From contig BSBM01000597.1 in NCBI GenBank assembly GCA_027924585.1, positions 2,894,001 through 2,958,000 on the forward strand: a DNA stretch of 64,000 bases, written 5' to 3'. Below the pieces are notes generated by a model. That model was given only the letters and a program-made list of their open reading frames with translations. It searched no databases and was not told the origin of the DNA. This document shows positions 10,656-22,981 of the stretch, piece after piece. Position numbers and translations under genes: made by a program. Source of the DNA: Larix kaempferi. Taxonomy: Eukaryota; Streptophyta; Pinopsida; Pinales; Pinaceae. Every line of letters starts with the position of its first letter. The first letter of the stretch is position 1.

Positions 10656-11640
10656 TTACCATGTATAGATAGCTCATTGGTTCCTTGATGTATTTGACAC
10701 ATAATATACCAGACATATGTTATGCAGTGAGTATCTTGAGTCAATTCATGTTTGAGCCAAGACATATACATGGGTTTCTGCCAAGCATGTGCTTAGATAC
10801 CTTTGAGGTACTATTTCTTATGGACTTAGATATGCTTCCAATGGTGGAGTGATGCTACTTGGATATGTCGACTCTAATTGGGATGGTAATATCGTGGATT
10901 GAAAGAGTACATCTGGATTTTGTTTTCACCTGAGATCAGCTATGATCTCTTGTTCCAGCAGGAAGCAAGGCTCCGTATCCCAGAGTACTATAGAAGAAGA
11001 GTATATTGCAGCTAGTATCGCCTGTAGTAATTTTTAGGGGCGAAATTTTTCCAATCAAGGCTATTTTGGGGGATTTTTTTCGAAAAATAAATTCATTATT
11101 TGGTCATTGTTAGTCTCTAATATCACCTATATTTACATAAAATATGTTTTTTTATCATAATATTTGACAAAATTTACATGTTTCAGTAGTAAATTGTATG
11201 TTTCATATTTAATATTCACCTACCTATCTATATACATGTTTTTTTCAATCCAAAATAATTGCCTAGGATACTATACTTAAGTAAAATATTAGAATCCTTA
11301 AAAAATACCCTGGTATCGCCTGCCGAGAAGCTATGTGGCTTAGGAAGATACTTGTTGGGTTGTTCCGTGAGAAGCTTGAGACTACTATCATTCGCTCTGA
11401 CAATCAAAACTGCATTAGGCTCTCAAAAAAACCAATCTTTCATGATAGATCGAAACACATTGAGATGAAGTATCAATACATCATATACATGGTCTAAAGA
11501 GGTGCCATAAGAATTTAGTACATTTCTACTAGTGAGAATATAGATGATATGTTGACTAATCCTTTTTTTGTGACAAAGTATAGGTACTTCTGAGACAAGA
11601 TTGGAATGGAAGAGAATGTTTCCCTCACTAAGAGGGAGTG
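10656..11640 (+). pseudogene. C1 RT C-terminus and RNase H, split by a MITE
   Basis: After the deletion the sequence continues at the region usually read as IGSLMYLT...PDICYAVS, then YVDSDWDG and KSTSGF (start of RNase H). The MITE at 11025-11312 interrupts the segment before the ACREAMWL region. Behind it come DNQNCIRLSKN, HDRSKHIEMKY and the C-terminal VTKYRYF..KIGMEENVSLTKRE, which runs to the LTR border. No YVDD box is left, so the polymerase is dead. Confidence 0.75.
11025..11312. mobile_element. Mutator-like MITE, copy 1
   Basis: An AT-rich 288-bp insert ends in CCTTAAAAAATACCCT, an imperfect inverted match to its left end. It is flanked by the duplication GTATCGCCTG (11015-11024 and 11313-11322). 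A second copy at 53006-53288 shares almost the whole sequence. The 9-10-bp target duplication fits the Mutator superfamily. It has no coding capacity. Confidence 0.75.
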
Positions 11641-12606
11641 TTAAAGTTACAACATCATGATTCATTATCCAATTCAATCTTGTGTGTCAATATTGAGATC
11701 CTAAGTTGGACTCAAGAAACTTGGAGAAGAATATTGACTTGGACTCAATAATGGATAAGCTTCGTGTGTTGATGCAAGTGCTTTGTATGTCGAAGTGATG
11801 ATGTTGTACAATATTGCTAGTCAAGGCTAAGGTCTTGTGTGTCAAGACAGATCCTCATGTTTTGAGGTGATGCCTCATGTGTTGAGGTGGTGCCTCATGT
11901 GTTGAGGTGATTCTTTTCATGTCAAAGCACATATGGCGTGTGATGTACTACTAACCATGGTTGAGATATTAAGTATCCTCTAGAGACTGGCCACCTCTAG
12001 AGTGAATTACTTTAGCATATAACCACTTTGAATGATAGTAGAACAATATGATCATATCATTGAGAAAATATCCTTAATATATTTGATATGATAATTAATT
12101 AACCTGGCACATATGAACCATGCAGATAAGATGAGATAAGTTATGAGAGAATTCAAATTGCACATAAAGACTTAATTTAATTAAGAGAGAATTTGAATTG
12201 TTAAAACAAAGAAGACTTCACTCAATCAGAGGAGAACTCGATTTTTTCACTACAATGATGATACCAAGAAATATTTCAGTTAAGAGAGTTAACTAAGTGA
12301 TACCAAAGAAGATCTAGTTAACGAATAGTTTTTGCATGATGACACTTATGTTAAACTAAGAGATATTGACACTTGTGTTAAATTAAAAGATGACACTTGA
12401 TTTGTGACACTTGCATGATGAAACTTAAGTTAGCCACCTAACTAAGTGGGAAAGCTTTCAGTTAAGAGGTGATTTCATCCTAAAGACAATACGATGAGTT
12501 AAAGTTATTGCATGAGAAAGTGGGGTGCACTTCTCCATGCAATATTGATGTATCCAAGGTTGGAGCAAATTCCAATGAAATAAATTTGTGCATGAGACCA
12601 ATATTA
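11639..12606 (+). repeat. C1 3' LTR, first part
   Basis: It starts TGTTAAAG directly behind AAGAGGGAG. It has no ORF and a 20-bp triplicated motif near its middle. It is interrupted at 12607 by C2 and resumes at 17600. Together the two parts make about 1.24 kb. Confidence 0.7.
11853..11912 (+). repeat. 20-bp triple repeat in C1 LTR
   Basis: The unit cctcatgtgttgaggtggtg and its variants occur three times, at 11853, 11873 and 11893. Each unit holds CCTCA and TGAGG and could form a short hairpin. Confidence 0.7.
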
Positions 12607-13285
12607 TGTTGGAATATTGTCCCCACAATTTTTCAGTTTTGCATGCATGCATTTTGCATGCATCCAGTTATCATCCTAGTGGACCTCCCAGCTCCTAGAG
12701 CTTGGTTCTAGCTCTCCACAGTCTGTCTACAGCCCCCAGGGGACCTCCTACCTACCAAAGGTGCCCTTCTCCATGACAAGTGCACCTTTCTCACCTACCA
12801 ATCAGTTATCACTCAGTTCTTCCTTGATTTAAGGATAGATTGACTCCCCACTGACTGTTTCACTCCGATGGACCTCCAGTTAGACTATTCTGCCCATTAT
12901 GACTCCAGTTAGCTCCTCATGCACCCTCCACTGAGCCTCCTTCATTTAGTTAGTGCCCACTTCACTCAGTTAGATTCAGTTGACTGACTGTTACCATTGA
13001 TGACTGATACATTGACTGGATGATGACTCCACTATATTCAAGCCACACTCTGAGATAGGAATTCGAATGCCCTACTTGGCCTATTCAAATCCTATATGAT
13101 GCCATCTTCATGGATATTGTATTCATTCACTTACATTCTTATTCATTGTATAATACTAAGATATTGTTCTATTCTACTGTGTTTATGAGTGATCATTGAG
13201 TGTCTCCTTCTCTTCTTCTTTGCAACATATTTGTGAGTTTGATTGTGAGTTGCTACAGCTGCCAGATCCCTTGTAGATTCTTACA
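12607..13285 (+). repeat. C2 5' LTR (679 bp)
   Basis: It starts TGTTGGAATATTG and ends ATTCTTACA. Near the start lie several overlapping GCATGC / CATGCA strings. It is 24 bp shorter than the 3' LTR, mainly because the latter has an extra copy of a short caactagttaggcacc-like segment near 17070. Confidence 0.9.
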
Positions 13286-13296
13286 TGGTATCAGAG
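13286..13296 (+). other. C2 primer-binding site
   Basis: TGGTATCAGAG directly follows the LTR and is complementary to the 3' end of initiator tRNA-Met, the usual primer of plant LTR retrotransposons. Confidence 0.85.
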
Positions 13297-13605
13297 TAGG
13301 AAGCTTCCATTCGAATTGTAGCAGTTGCAGCAGCAGCGGTTGCAGCATTTCTTTGAGCAACTATCTTTCACTTGTGCACCAGAAGCCTCTGAGTTTCCAC
13401 AACAAATCCTGGTGCTATTACTTGAATTCATTGGAGAAATCCAGTGAGGTCTAGCCAGGTGTGAAGGACTTAGTCCATGTGCCAAGTGTCCTTAAGGTAG
13501 TGTTCAATCGAAGTGTAGCATTCTCCATCAGCACATCTTTTATTATTTGGCAGGTTTATTCACCCATTTAGAATCTTCTTCAACTTTTCAACTTTCTCTA
13601 TTCAG

Positions 13606-15441
13606 ATGGATCTAAAGCTTACATCTTCCAACTATGTTGAGTGGAAAGCCAAGATGGCTCTCTTCATGAGAACCAAGAGCTTCACCCGAATACTCAACGG
13701 AACGATGGTAGAACCTCTTAGTGCAGCTGAAAAGTCCAAGTACTTGGATTGGCTTGATGAAACAATTGGTCTCCTCCTTCTCTCAATTTTTGATGAAATA
13801 CACTTTCATGTCATCGATCTTACATCGCCGAAAGAGGTGTGGGACAAGCTCGAATCTATCTTTGGGCCAAAGGATGATATGGTAGCACACAAATTGGAGA
13901 ATGAGCTCATATGTTTGAGTCCTAGCAGCTTCTGATCTATCAATGCCTTTCTCACCAAGTTCAAAAGATTGATATCACAGTTGAAGAGATATGAGATAGT
14001 GAAGGAATATAAGCAACTTATACTTACCATTCTCTCAAAGTTGGGGGCAAATTTCTCAGTTTTTGTCTCTACTTTCCAGTCAGCTAGGTTGTCCATTCCA
14101 AGATGGAAGTTTCCCTCATTTGATGATTTCACACAATCTCTTACCCAAGAGGAAGAGAAGTTGATTTTGATGGGAATGATCAAACCCAAATTGGATTCAG
14201 CCCTTATAGTTGCAGAGAGAGCAAATGATAAGGAAAGGAAAACGAATTCTGATAAGAAATCGAATGGTACAAAGCCTACAGATAGTTCATACCAGTCAAG
14301 AAGAGCCTCAAAAAGGACTAAGCATTTTCAAAAAAGAAGATCCAAGTGCCCTTATTGTCATAGAGGGTTTCATCCTGAGAGCTCTTGCATGCAGAAGACA
14401 GTGGATATGATGGCTCGGTTACTTGAGAAGAACAAACTTTCTATACCAACATGTGCAAGAAAGAAAGATCCTGGTATTGAATCCTATAGATTAGAAGACA
14501 AAGAAGAATGTCATGCCGTCATGGCAAGTGCATCAACAGATTTTTCTTTCATTATAGATTTGGGAGCAACAAGGCATATGTCTTCTTCCAAATATTTCTT
14601 CTCTAGTTTCGAAAGATCAACTAGTCCTTCAGTCAGATTAAGCAATGGTTTAGAATTCTCCTCTCAAGGGATTGGAAGAATCAATCTTGAATATGGTTAC
14701 TTTTCTGATGTACTTTATGTTCCTTATCTTGCAGCCAACTTACTTTCAGTATATCAAATGACTCACAGTGGAGGGCCCAAAAGAGTAATATTCTTTCCAA
14801 ATGAGGTAGAGATACAAAACATGGTTTTAGGGGAAATCATTGCAAAAGGCATTGCAAATCACACTTCAAAACTCTATGAGTTCTCCCACTTCTTACCACA
14901 CTCCAAGCCATCTGCTCTCCATACTCATGCAAATGAAGAAAGAAGATTGTGGCATGAGAGATTTGGACATCTCAAATACAAGCATTTACAGGACCTACAA
15001 GCTCAAAACATTGTTGAAGGTCTTCCATATGATGAGTTTGCTCATGGGAACTGCAAAGATTGCCTAAAGGGAAAAATTCCTAAAAAGAAGATGAAGAAAA
15101 AGAAAGCTCTTGAAAAAGTGCGAATGCTAGATCCAGATCCACAAGAACCTAAAGATCTAGCAACTAAAGATTCATCTTTTATTGCTACAAGGGCCTCCAC
15201 AGCTACACTCTCTCCCATAGATCCTTTTTTGGCTGAGAGATGTTTCCTTATGGTAGGATCTGATCCAGAGACATTCTTTGAAGCCTCCCAAGATCCAAGA
15301 TGGGTAGTTGCTATGGAAGAAGAGTATCAGTCTCTTCAAAGAAATAAGATTTGGGATCTTGTTTCTCTCCCACCTAGAAGGAAACTTGTTCAATGCAAGT
15401 GGATCTACAGAACCAAGATAGATTTAGATGGAGCCTCTTAG
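13606..15441 (+). pseudogene. C2 gag - protease - GAG-pre-integrase - RT start, integrase missing
   Basis: The frame starts MDLKLTSSNYVEWKAKM (Gag, UBN2 type). It has a TGA at 13933, then a zinc knuckle CPYCHRGFHPESSC (CX2CX4HX4C), protease FIIDLGATRHMS and GAG-pre-integrase RLWHERFGHLKYKHL with CKDC. Where HxDxxxP and the rest of the integrase should begin, the frame passes through a lysine-rich stretch into a short linker and the RT start (WVVAMEEEYQSL, KLVQCKWIYRTK). This 490-codon part is open, so the integrase loss kept the frame. TAG at 15439 and TAA at 15445 then break it. Confidence 0.85.
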
Positions 15442-15445
15442 AAGT

Positions 15446-16790
15446 AAAAGGCTAGATTGGTTGCAAGAGGGTTTTCCCAAGTTCATGGGATTAACTATTC
15501 TGAGACTTTCGCTCCTGTTGCTAAGATGGATTCCATCCATCTTGTTCTTTCTCTTGCTGCATCCAAACACTGGGAGGTGCATCATATGGATGTCAAGAGT
15601 GCCTTTCTCCATGGAAATCTAGAGGAGGATATCTACATGAAGCAACCCGAGGGTTATATTGATAATTCTTCACTTGTCTGCAGATTTAAGAAGTCCTTGT
15701 ACGACCTTAAGCAAGCCCCCGAGCTTGGTATGCCAAGATGGATTCCTTCTTGCTTTCAAAAGACTTTCAGAGGTGCAAATCAGATTCCAATGTCTACATG
15801 AGACATGATGTTAACTCCTTACTTCTCATTGTCCTTTATGTTGATGATTTGTTGATTACAGGGAGCAGTTCTTCATGTATTAGATCTATCAATTCCGCCT
15901 TACACAAATCCTTCTCCATGTCAGATCTAGGATTGTTGAAGCAATTTCTTGGTCTTGAAGTCACTCAGAGTGATTTAGGAATCAAAGTTGCTCAATCCAA
16001 ATATGCTTCAAATTTGCTTGATAAGTTTCAAATGAGAAAATGAAAACCAGTTGCATTCCCTTTTCTTTAAGGGATCAACCTTGAGGATGGATCTTCTCCG
16101 CCTCTGGTAGATTGTTCTTTGTATCGACAGTTGATTGGTAGCCTTTTGTTTCTTACTCATACTCAGCCTGATCTATCCTATGTTGTTAGTGTTGTCTCCA
16201 GATAGATGCAGGAACCTCATGAGCTTCACTGGAAGGCAGCAAAGAGGATTTTGCACTATGTACAAGGTACCAAGACTCGTGTTCTTCACTACTTAGTTGG
16301 GTGCTCTTTGGACCTAGTTGAATATACTGATTATGATTGGGATGGAGATAGCTCAGATCGGAAGTCTACATCTGGTTTTGTTTTCATGCTTGGATATGGA
16401 CCTATATGTTGGTCAAGCAAAAAAGTAGATTACTTTGGCTCTTTCATCAGTAGAGGCAGAGCACAGAGGCGCAATAAATGCAACCACATAGTGTATTTGG
16501 CTAAGAGGCATCTTGTCAGAGTTTGGGATTCTATTCAGTACTCCACATGTCATCTATTGTGACAATCAGAGTGCCATCAGGATCTCCACAGATCTGGTTA
16601 TGAGGCAGAGAACCAAACACATTGAGATACACATGCATTACATCAAAGGATCGGTGCATGATAAGACCATTTCATTTCTTTACCTTCCGACATAAGAGCA
16701 AATTGCAGATATCTTCACCAAGGCCTTCACAGTGAAGAGATTCACTTACCTTAGATCACTTCTTGGGGTAAAAGATGATATGCTACATTA
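15446..16790 (+). pseudogene. C2 RT and RNase H
   Basis: RT continues with KARLVARGFSQVHGINY, METFAPVAK-like residues, MDVKSAFLHGNLEEDIYM and SLYDLKQAP. A one-base shift near 15725 moves it to another frame, where YVDDLL, the intact catalytic box, lies at 15837-15848. RNase H follows with DWDGDSSDRKSTSGF, YCDNQSAIRIS and TKHIEIHMHYIK. Stops lie near 16041 and 16203, with another frameshift near 16400-16540. It ends before the purine tract at 16881. Confidence 0.85.
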
Positions 16791-16880
16791 GTTTCTCTAT
16801 TTTGATTGTACGGGGTGACCTTTAGTCCTAGTCACCAGGGCCCTATTATTACTGCTTCAATTATTTTCTCATAGTATAGC

Positions 16881-16891
16881 TTGTGGGAGGG
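16881..16891 (+). other. C2 polypurine tract
   Basis: TTGTGGGAGGG lies directly before the 3' LTR start, the expected position of the plus-strand primer. Confidence 0.7.
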
Positions 16892-17594
16892 TATTGGAAT
16901 ATTCTCCCCATCATTTTTCAGTTTTACATGCATGCATGCATCCAGTCATCATCCTGGTGGACCTCCCAGCTCCTAGAGCTTGGTTCTAGCTCCCCACAGC
17001 CTATCTACAGCTCCCAGGGGGACTTTTACCTACCAAAGGCGCCCTTCTCCATGACAAGTGCACCTTTCTCACCTACCACAACTAGTTAGGCACCTTTCTC
17101 ACCTACTAGTCAATTATCACTCAGTTCTTCCTTGATTTAAGGCTAGATTGACTCCCCACTGACTGTTTCACTCTGATGGACCTCCAGTGAGACTAGTCTA
17201 CCCATTCTGACTCCAGTTAGCTCCTCATGCACCCTCCATTGAGCCTCCTTCATTCAGTTAGTGCCCACTTCACTCAGTTAGACTTAGTTAACTGACTGTT
17301 ACCATTGATGACTGATACATTAACTGGATGATGACTCCACTATCACTCAAGCCACACTCTAAGTTAGGAATTTGAATGCCCTGCTTGGCCTATTCGAATC
17401 CTATATGATGCCATCTTCATGGCTATTGTATTCATTCACTTACATTCTTATTCATTGTATAATACTAAGATATTGTTCTATTATGCTGTGTTTATGAGTG
17501 ATCATTGAGTGTCTCCTTCTCTTCTTCTTTGCAACATATTTATGAGTTTGATTGTGAGTTGCTACAACTGCTAGATCCCTAGCAGATTCTTACA
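16892..17594 (+). repeat. C2 3' LTR (703 bp)
   Basis: It matches the 5' LTR throughout. The first dinucleotide is TA where the 5' copy has TG, a decay of the terminal base needed for integration. It ends TTACA next to the TATTA target duplication. Confidence 0.9.
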
Positions 17595-17599
17595 TATTA

Positions 17600-17870
17600 G
17601 TGAATTGCTTTACTGGAGTATTATTATTCCGAGTCTCTCTTCTATATTTATCTCTCTTGCTCTATAAATTGCACCACAAATGTTTGATGTAAAAGACATT
17701 CTCTGATTTCTATCAATATACTAAGGAATGTTTGGTTGGTGTTTTCTTCCTCAAGTTATAGAGGGTTTCCCCAGGATAAAACCATGTGTCAATTGTGATT
17801 GCTTATGTGTATGATTTTTATTTGATTTCAATTACTATTGTGTGTCCAAATTAAAGATAAAAAATTAACA
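17600..17870 (+). repeat. C1 3' LTR, second part
   Basis: Sequence after the C2 target duplication resumes the C1 LTR. It includes a TATA-like CTATAAATT near 17661 and the transcribed end, and ends TTAACA. Confidence 0.6.
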
Positions 17871-20800
17871 CTTCGACTATTGTTGGGGAATTGTTAGATT
17901 TAACCACTACTTTTTATTGTTTATTGAAATAGAGTGAGAAAAAAAATGGTGATGTTTCAACACATTGTGATTCATGAATTTGCATTGTGATGTCATCATC
18001 ACTAAGAAAAATAAAAGTACCTTTGTGAAGAGGACAGGGTGAGGAATTGGACTATGATTCTTCATATTATCTTGGTGTTGTCAATTTGCAGATACTAAAT
18101 TTTCATTCCAAACAATTTTAAAATAGTAAAATTTTTACGTGATAGAGTTTAGAATAAAATTATTAATAAATATAAATTCTTGATGAACAGAAACAATTAT
18201 TATATAATTAGAAACTAGATTCAGATATGAATCTAGTGGTACTAGGATTGACAAATAATATTTAAAATTTGTAGCGGTTTGGCCTCTCCAATGTTGTAGT
18301 TTCCAAAAAAGTACGGGATATTTGAAAAAAAAATTAACTAGAAACTCTAGTTCGAGAAAATATCTCGGCTGAGAGTTTTCTACCAACTCTTTGCAAGATT
18401 TTTAAACTCTCAACGAGGAATATTTTTCTGAAATAGATGGCTCTAATTGAATAAAATTCTTGGTGTAGAGTTTAAAACAACACATTCCAAAATGTGTTTC
18501 CCAACTTCGCGTTCTCACCTTGCTCTTAAACAATATATTATTGTAAATAAATCTTTTTTCTCCATATATATTCGAATATTTATAACCGCTTTTGAAGAGA
18601 TCGTAATTAAACAAGATATGCATAAATATCTTATGCAGTTTATATATACACATGAATATGTTACTAGCTTTCATTTTCTTTCATTTGTTACATTTTTTAA
18701 TTTTTGTTAAATAAAAAATATGCAAAATAAGTGAAGCAATGTTGAGGTTCAATATAAAGGCATGATGAGTGCAATATTTTGAATTTTTTAATAAACAATG
18801 AAGAGAGGTAAAATGTAGTATCCTGAGTACAATATGCAAAACAATAATGCATTTTATGGAATTATGTAATGATCATAAGTTTATAGTTGGTATTTTTAGT
18901 GAATTGCTTCGTGTAAAGAGCACCTGAAGAATGTATTTTGTTTTACTTTTCTAATAAATAAAAATACGAATTTTTTTCATGGAAAAAATGAATATGTTGT
19001 TTTAATCCAGTCTTTTCAAGGGTTTAAAATAATTTATGACAATTACAATTATTCCTTTCCAATAAAAGTCACAAAGCTAAGCCAAACTACAATGTCAAGA
19101 TAAACTATTCATAGACTATTGAAGTCTTCTTGAAGTGAACTATATGCTCTTGCATTAATGACAACAGAATAAGGAAAGAGTTCAATAATATCTTATAATA
19201 TACTTATTCATTGCTCGAATAATTCCCTTAATCGATCCAAAAATCAAACCAAGTTTTGTCCAGACTTGTATTTTTTTTTTTCAAATTGTATGAGTAATTC
19301 AATGTGTTGAACAGCAAGTGAACAAATTTTTTTCCTCCCACTCACCTTTCAAAACTATTTCACTACCACTACCATTTTAAGTTTTCCACATGCAAGCTGA
19401 ATATGTAATGTTTTTATATATTGAGCTTTTAAGAGGACCCCCTCATATATATTGATCCTTTTATTTTGGAGCCGACGTGATTGTTTTTTTTTGTAACTAG
19501 GGGAATCAACAACTAGGATGGGGCTAGTACTCACATGACATGGGGTCTCAACTTGATTATTGTTTTATAAAAAATTATAATTATATTTTTTTACTGAAAT
19601 GTGTCGGGTCGGTGTGACAGGAGATATGCATCTCACCCACTTAGCCTGTAGAAAGCACCTTTCAGTGCAAAAAAGAGCAATTCCAACAATTGATTGATTG
19701 TAGTTACAACAATTAAATATTGAAGTTGTAGGATTTTCAACAATTTTAGCAATTAGAACAATTACAAATTTGCAATTTCAACAATAAAATAGTTAGAAGA
19801 AATTTCAAAATTTCGATGAAGAGTGAAATTTCAACAACTAGTTTATTGCAATTTTATCAATCATAAATTGTATTTTTAATAATTTTGAAATTTTGAAAAA
19901 TTGATTGGTTGCTAGTTTAGTAATTGCAATTTCAACAATGAGAAACAACAATTTGAGGATTATAGAAATTGCAATTTGTTTAGAAAAAAATATTACATAG
20001 GGCATGTGGTTTCAAGTATTAAAAAAATAGGGCATATAGGCTAAATTACTATTTTTTTCATTAAACCCAATATGTTTGCTACTTTGAAGTTTAAAATATT
20101 GCACCATCCTTAAGTAAATTGAGACATAAGTTTAGGGTTTTAGTTAGCATTTTTTCCACTAATAAACATGGATACAAAAATTCTCACCATTAAAAATGCA
20201 ATAGAATCAATATTACACCATCGTTGCATGTATTAAAGGGAAAAATAGGACACAATGAACTTAACAAACCTAGAAAGTAAAAGTCCAAAAATATTGAGTA
20301 AAAAAACAAAGGTAAAACCTAAGAAACAAAAATGTGGAGACACAAGACCATAACCAAATCCAATTGGAAACAAAACCATAGAAGATAAAACAACTTCAAA
20401 TGGTCAACAATGTCAAGCGAAACCAATGAGCAGGAATGGCCTTGCTATTAAAAAATAACCAAAATTATATATCCAAAACTAACTATAGCATGTAAATCTT
20501 CAGTATCCAATTGATAAGAAAAATAACGACCTAAAATGTGATATCACTTTACACACTTCAAAGTAGAGATATATAAGTAAATTAATATTACAAAGTGGAA
20601 CAATTTGTTTTTTGGGGAGAAAATATCCTCCATACTATTATTGTTATTTTGTTTCTTGAATTGGTTTGTAACAACCATACAATAGGAAATAATAAAACAC
20701 TCCTAAGCAAAATCATAATGGAAGAACTATAATTTAAAGACACAGAACCATTAATCTTCAATATAATATAGTAATCGACAATTCCCAAAACATCAATGCT

Positions 20801-21119
20801 ATATTGTATTCCACTCAAATAAACAGAGACATTGACAACCGTTCTGTATCAAATCCCACCTAGATTGACATCAAAATCAACGAATCAAATTAAAGAAAAC
20901 CTACCCACAATTTTCAACTTCTAAGAAAGAATAGTCATTTCCCTATAATATTTGTTGCTCCTATATTATAGGAGCAAAGGTGACTATAGTAGATGAGTCG
21001 ATGCAATAGGTACGAAGGCATGTTGATTTTGCAAGACAAATTTTCAATGGTTTAGCTATTCGTTGTGCTCCATAGTGAGATGGGATTCACATTTTTCCAT
21101 TATATGTTAAACAAGAGAT
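17871..21119. other. AT-rich stretch without recognisable genes
   Basis: Only short, AT-driven open stretches occur, with no recognisable domain. The part at 19675-19985 is a degenerate low-complexity repeat. A possible retroelement scrap (gtaactaggggaatcaac near 19490) was too weak to name. Confidence 0.6.
19675..19985. repeat. Degenerate CAACAATT-rich low-complexity repeat
   Basis: Strings such as caacaatt, gcaatttcaac and tagcaattagaac recur about every 10-20 bp over 310 bp without a strict period. They look like a decayed short tandem repeat. Confidence 0.55.
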
Positions 21120-21124
21120 AAGAA

Positions 21125-21335
21125 TGTTAGAGAATAATGGAGAAATGTCATGATATTTAGAATATTGTTATCACGTAGATTTATTTAGAAAATAAATGGT
21201 TCCAGATTGGCTTCTATCGGAATCTGTTGAAACCATTCATTCACTATAAATGTAGTTTGATTTATAAGTAATAGACAAGGTGTGTGTATTGTGAGTTCCC
21301 TTCTATACAAGCTCTGCGCACTAATATTTCCTATT
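21125..21335 (+). repeat. C3 5' LTR
   Basis: It starts TGTTAGAGAATAATGG and ends TTTCCTATT. The primer-binding site follows at 21336-21347. Confidence 0.92.
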
Positions 21336-21347
21336 TGGTATCAGAGC
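21336..21347 (+). other. C3 primer-binding site
   Basis: TGGTATCAGAGC follows the LTR with no spacer and is complementary to the initiator tRNA-Met 3' end. Confidence 0.9.
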
Positions 21348-21755
21348 GTAGGAGGAAGAGCAAGAGGGCCTGTGATTCCCAGCCGAATATTTTGGGACTG
21401 CATTTATTTGTTGGAGATCATTGAAGAACCGTTTTGTAGATTGTTGTAACAACCAGATAGAAAGCCGCGTGAAGAAGGAGTTTCCTGCTGAATACTGGGA
21501 GGAGATTGCTATCCAAGAAAATCGTCGTGTTGCCTATTTTGTGAGTATCCATCCATCCAGCTAGAACGATCCATCAACAACTGTGCAGTGAATTATCTGC
21601 CTGTGTAAAACGTCACGCAAAGGATCTAAAATTGCTGTTGACTGGTGTGAAAGAAAGGCCCGCAGTGAAGTTGAATCACTGCAGATTTGAACCAGCGTGA
21701 GAGATCCACTACAAGAGGTAATAATTTCATATTAGTTTCATTTTTCTTTTTGAAA

Positions 21756-22582
21756 ATGGAGCCAGTGCTGGTGGAAAAGTTTAATGGACACAATTTCTAC
21801 AATTGGAAGGTAAAAATTCAGTTATTTTTTATGTGTAAGAATTTATGGGGAATTGTAGATGGCTCAGAAACAGTACTCACAGATCTCTCTCAAATAAGTG
21901 CTTGGGAGAAAAGGGAAGAGAGAGCTAAGTCCATCATTGGATTAACTCTTTCACATTCTCAATTGCACCTCATTGATTTAAATAATCTTCTAGAGAGATG
22001 TGGGAAGAGTTGACTAAATTATTTGGGGAAAAAACTACTAATGCAAATTTTTCCTTGAAATTACACTTATTCAAATTAAAAATGCATGAGGAGACATCTT
22101 TCTCTGCTCATATCAATGAACTAAAGTCTCCTATGAGGCAGCTAAGAGAAATTAAAGCTCAAGTCGAAAAAGATGATGCAAAAGAAATATTATTAAATAG
22201 TTTATCATCAAATTATGATAATACTATTTTTACTTTAAGTCAATTGTCCACTAAACCTTTGGATGAAATGATAGCAACATTATTAGCAAAAGAAAAGAGG
22301 TTGAAACAAGGAAACACAGATGTCCATCCACAAGTTGAAATTGCCTTGTTTTCAAAAGTAAGGTTTAATAAAAACAAGAGTACAATTGAATGCTTCTATT
22401 GCAGAAAACGCAAGCATAGAGCACTGAATTGTAAAAATCATGCTAGCGATCTACTAAAGGGAAAACTGAAAGAGTCATCTAACATAGAAATCTCTAAAGA
22501 AATCTCAAATTCCATCTATGAAGTCATGCCGGATTCTGAGAGTGATTCTGAAGTCAATACAGAACCTCTTAAACTCTTCTAA
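21756..22582 (+). pseudogene. C3 Gag (copia type) with zinc knuckle, one frameshift
   Basis: The likely start is the ATG at 21756 (MEPVLVEKFNGHNFYNWK), a common copia Gag beginning; an in-frame upstream ATG at 21687 adds an unconserved tail. The frame shifts once near 21990. From 21998 the text continues WEELTKLFGEKTTNANF, then the UBN2 middle part, and a zinc knuckle CFYCRKRKHRALNC (CX2CX4HX4C). It ends with an acidic C-terminus and TAA at 22580. Apart from the one shift the Gag looks whole at about 275 residues. The following 399 bp to the LTR hold no pol. Confidence 0.85.
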
Positions 22583-22981
22583 GAAATAGTTATTAATTAT
22601 GTAATATTTTTATGTGTGTTTGTAAGTTTCTAAAAGGTCACTTGTATGGCTAACTTCTAGATATGTTCAGTATTCAGAGTGCTCTCCTAGATTACTGTTG
22701 GATTCATCCAGCTATGTGTTCAACAGATGGGAGTATCTCCATAGAACAATCCAGTTACTTGATTACTTCTTTGCCAAACTTAGTGAGCTATGTACTTTGG
22801 CATAGTTAAGTATTCAATCCTGTTAGTTAGTACAATTATTTTATTGATGGTCAGAAGCACTTGCATTTAAATGAGTCAAATAGGAAGCTCGAAGATGAAG
22901 TGAAGAAAGAGCGCAAACTGTGAGACTTCAAAGTAAGTGTAAATGCTGATGAAGACATCACATTTCTCCATTAAGGAGAAG

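Larger units (their letters stand above)
12607..17594 (+). mobile_element. Ty1/copia element C2, complete borders, no integrase
   Basis: LTRs at 12607-13285 and 16892-17594 are closely similar, and a perfect 5-bp duplication TATTA flanks them (12602-12606 and 17595-17599). A primer site (13286) and purine tract (16881-16891) are in the right places. The interior has gag, protease, GAG-pre-integrase, RT and RNase H, but the integrase core is absent and the reading frame runs straight across the gap. It sits inside the 3' LTR of C1 and so is younger. Confidence 0.92.
7412..17870 (+). mobile_element. Ty1/copia element C1, 5' truncated, with three nested insertions
   Basis: The domain order is gag, protease, integrase, RT, RNase H, as in Ty1/copia. 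The 5' LTR is missing and gag begins abruptly next to G2. The integrase is split by a composite LTR insertion (9065-9724), RNase H by a MITE (11025-11312) and the 3' LTR by C2 (12607-17594). The RT core is deleted. The 3' LTR starts TG at 11639 behind the purine run AAGAGGGAG and ends TTAACA at 17870. C1 is therefore the oldest layer of this nest. Confidence 0.85.
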
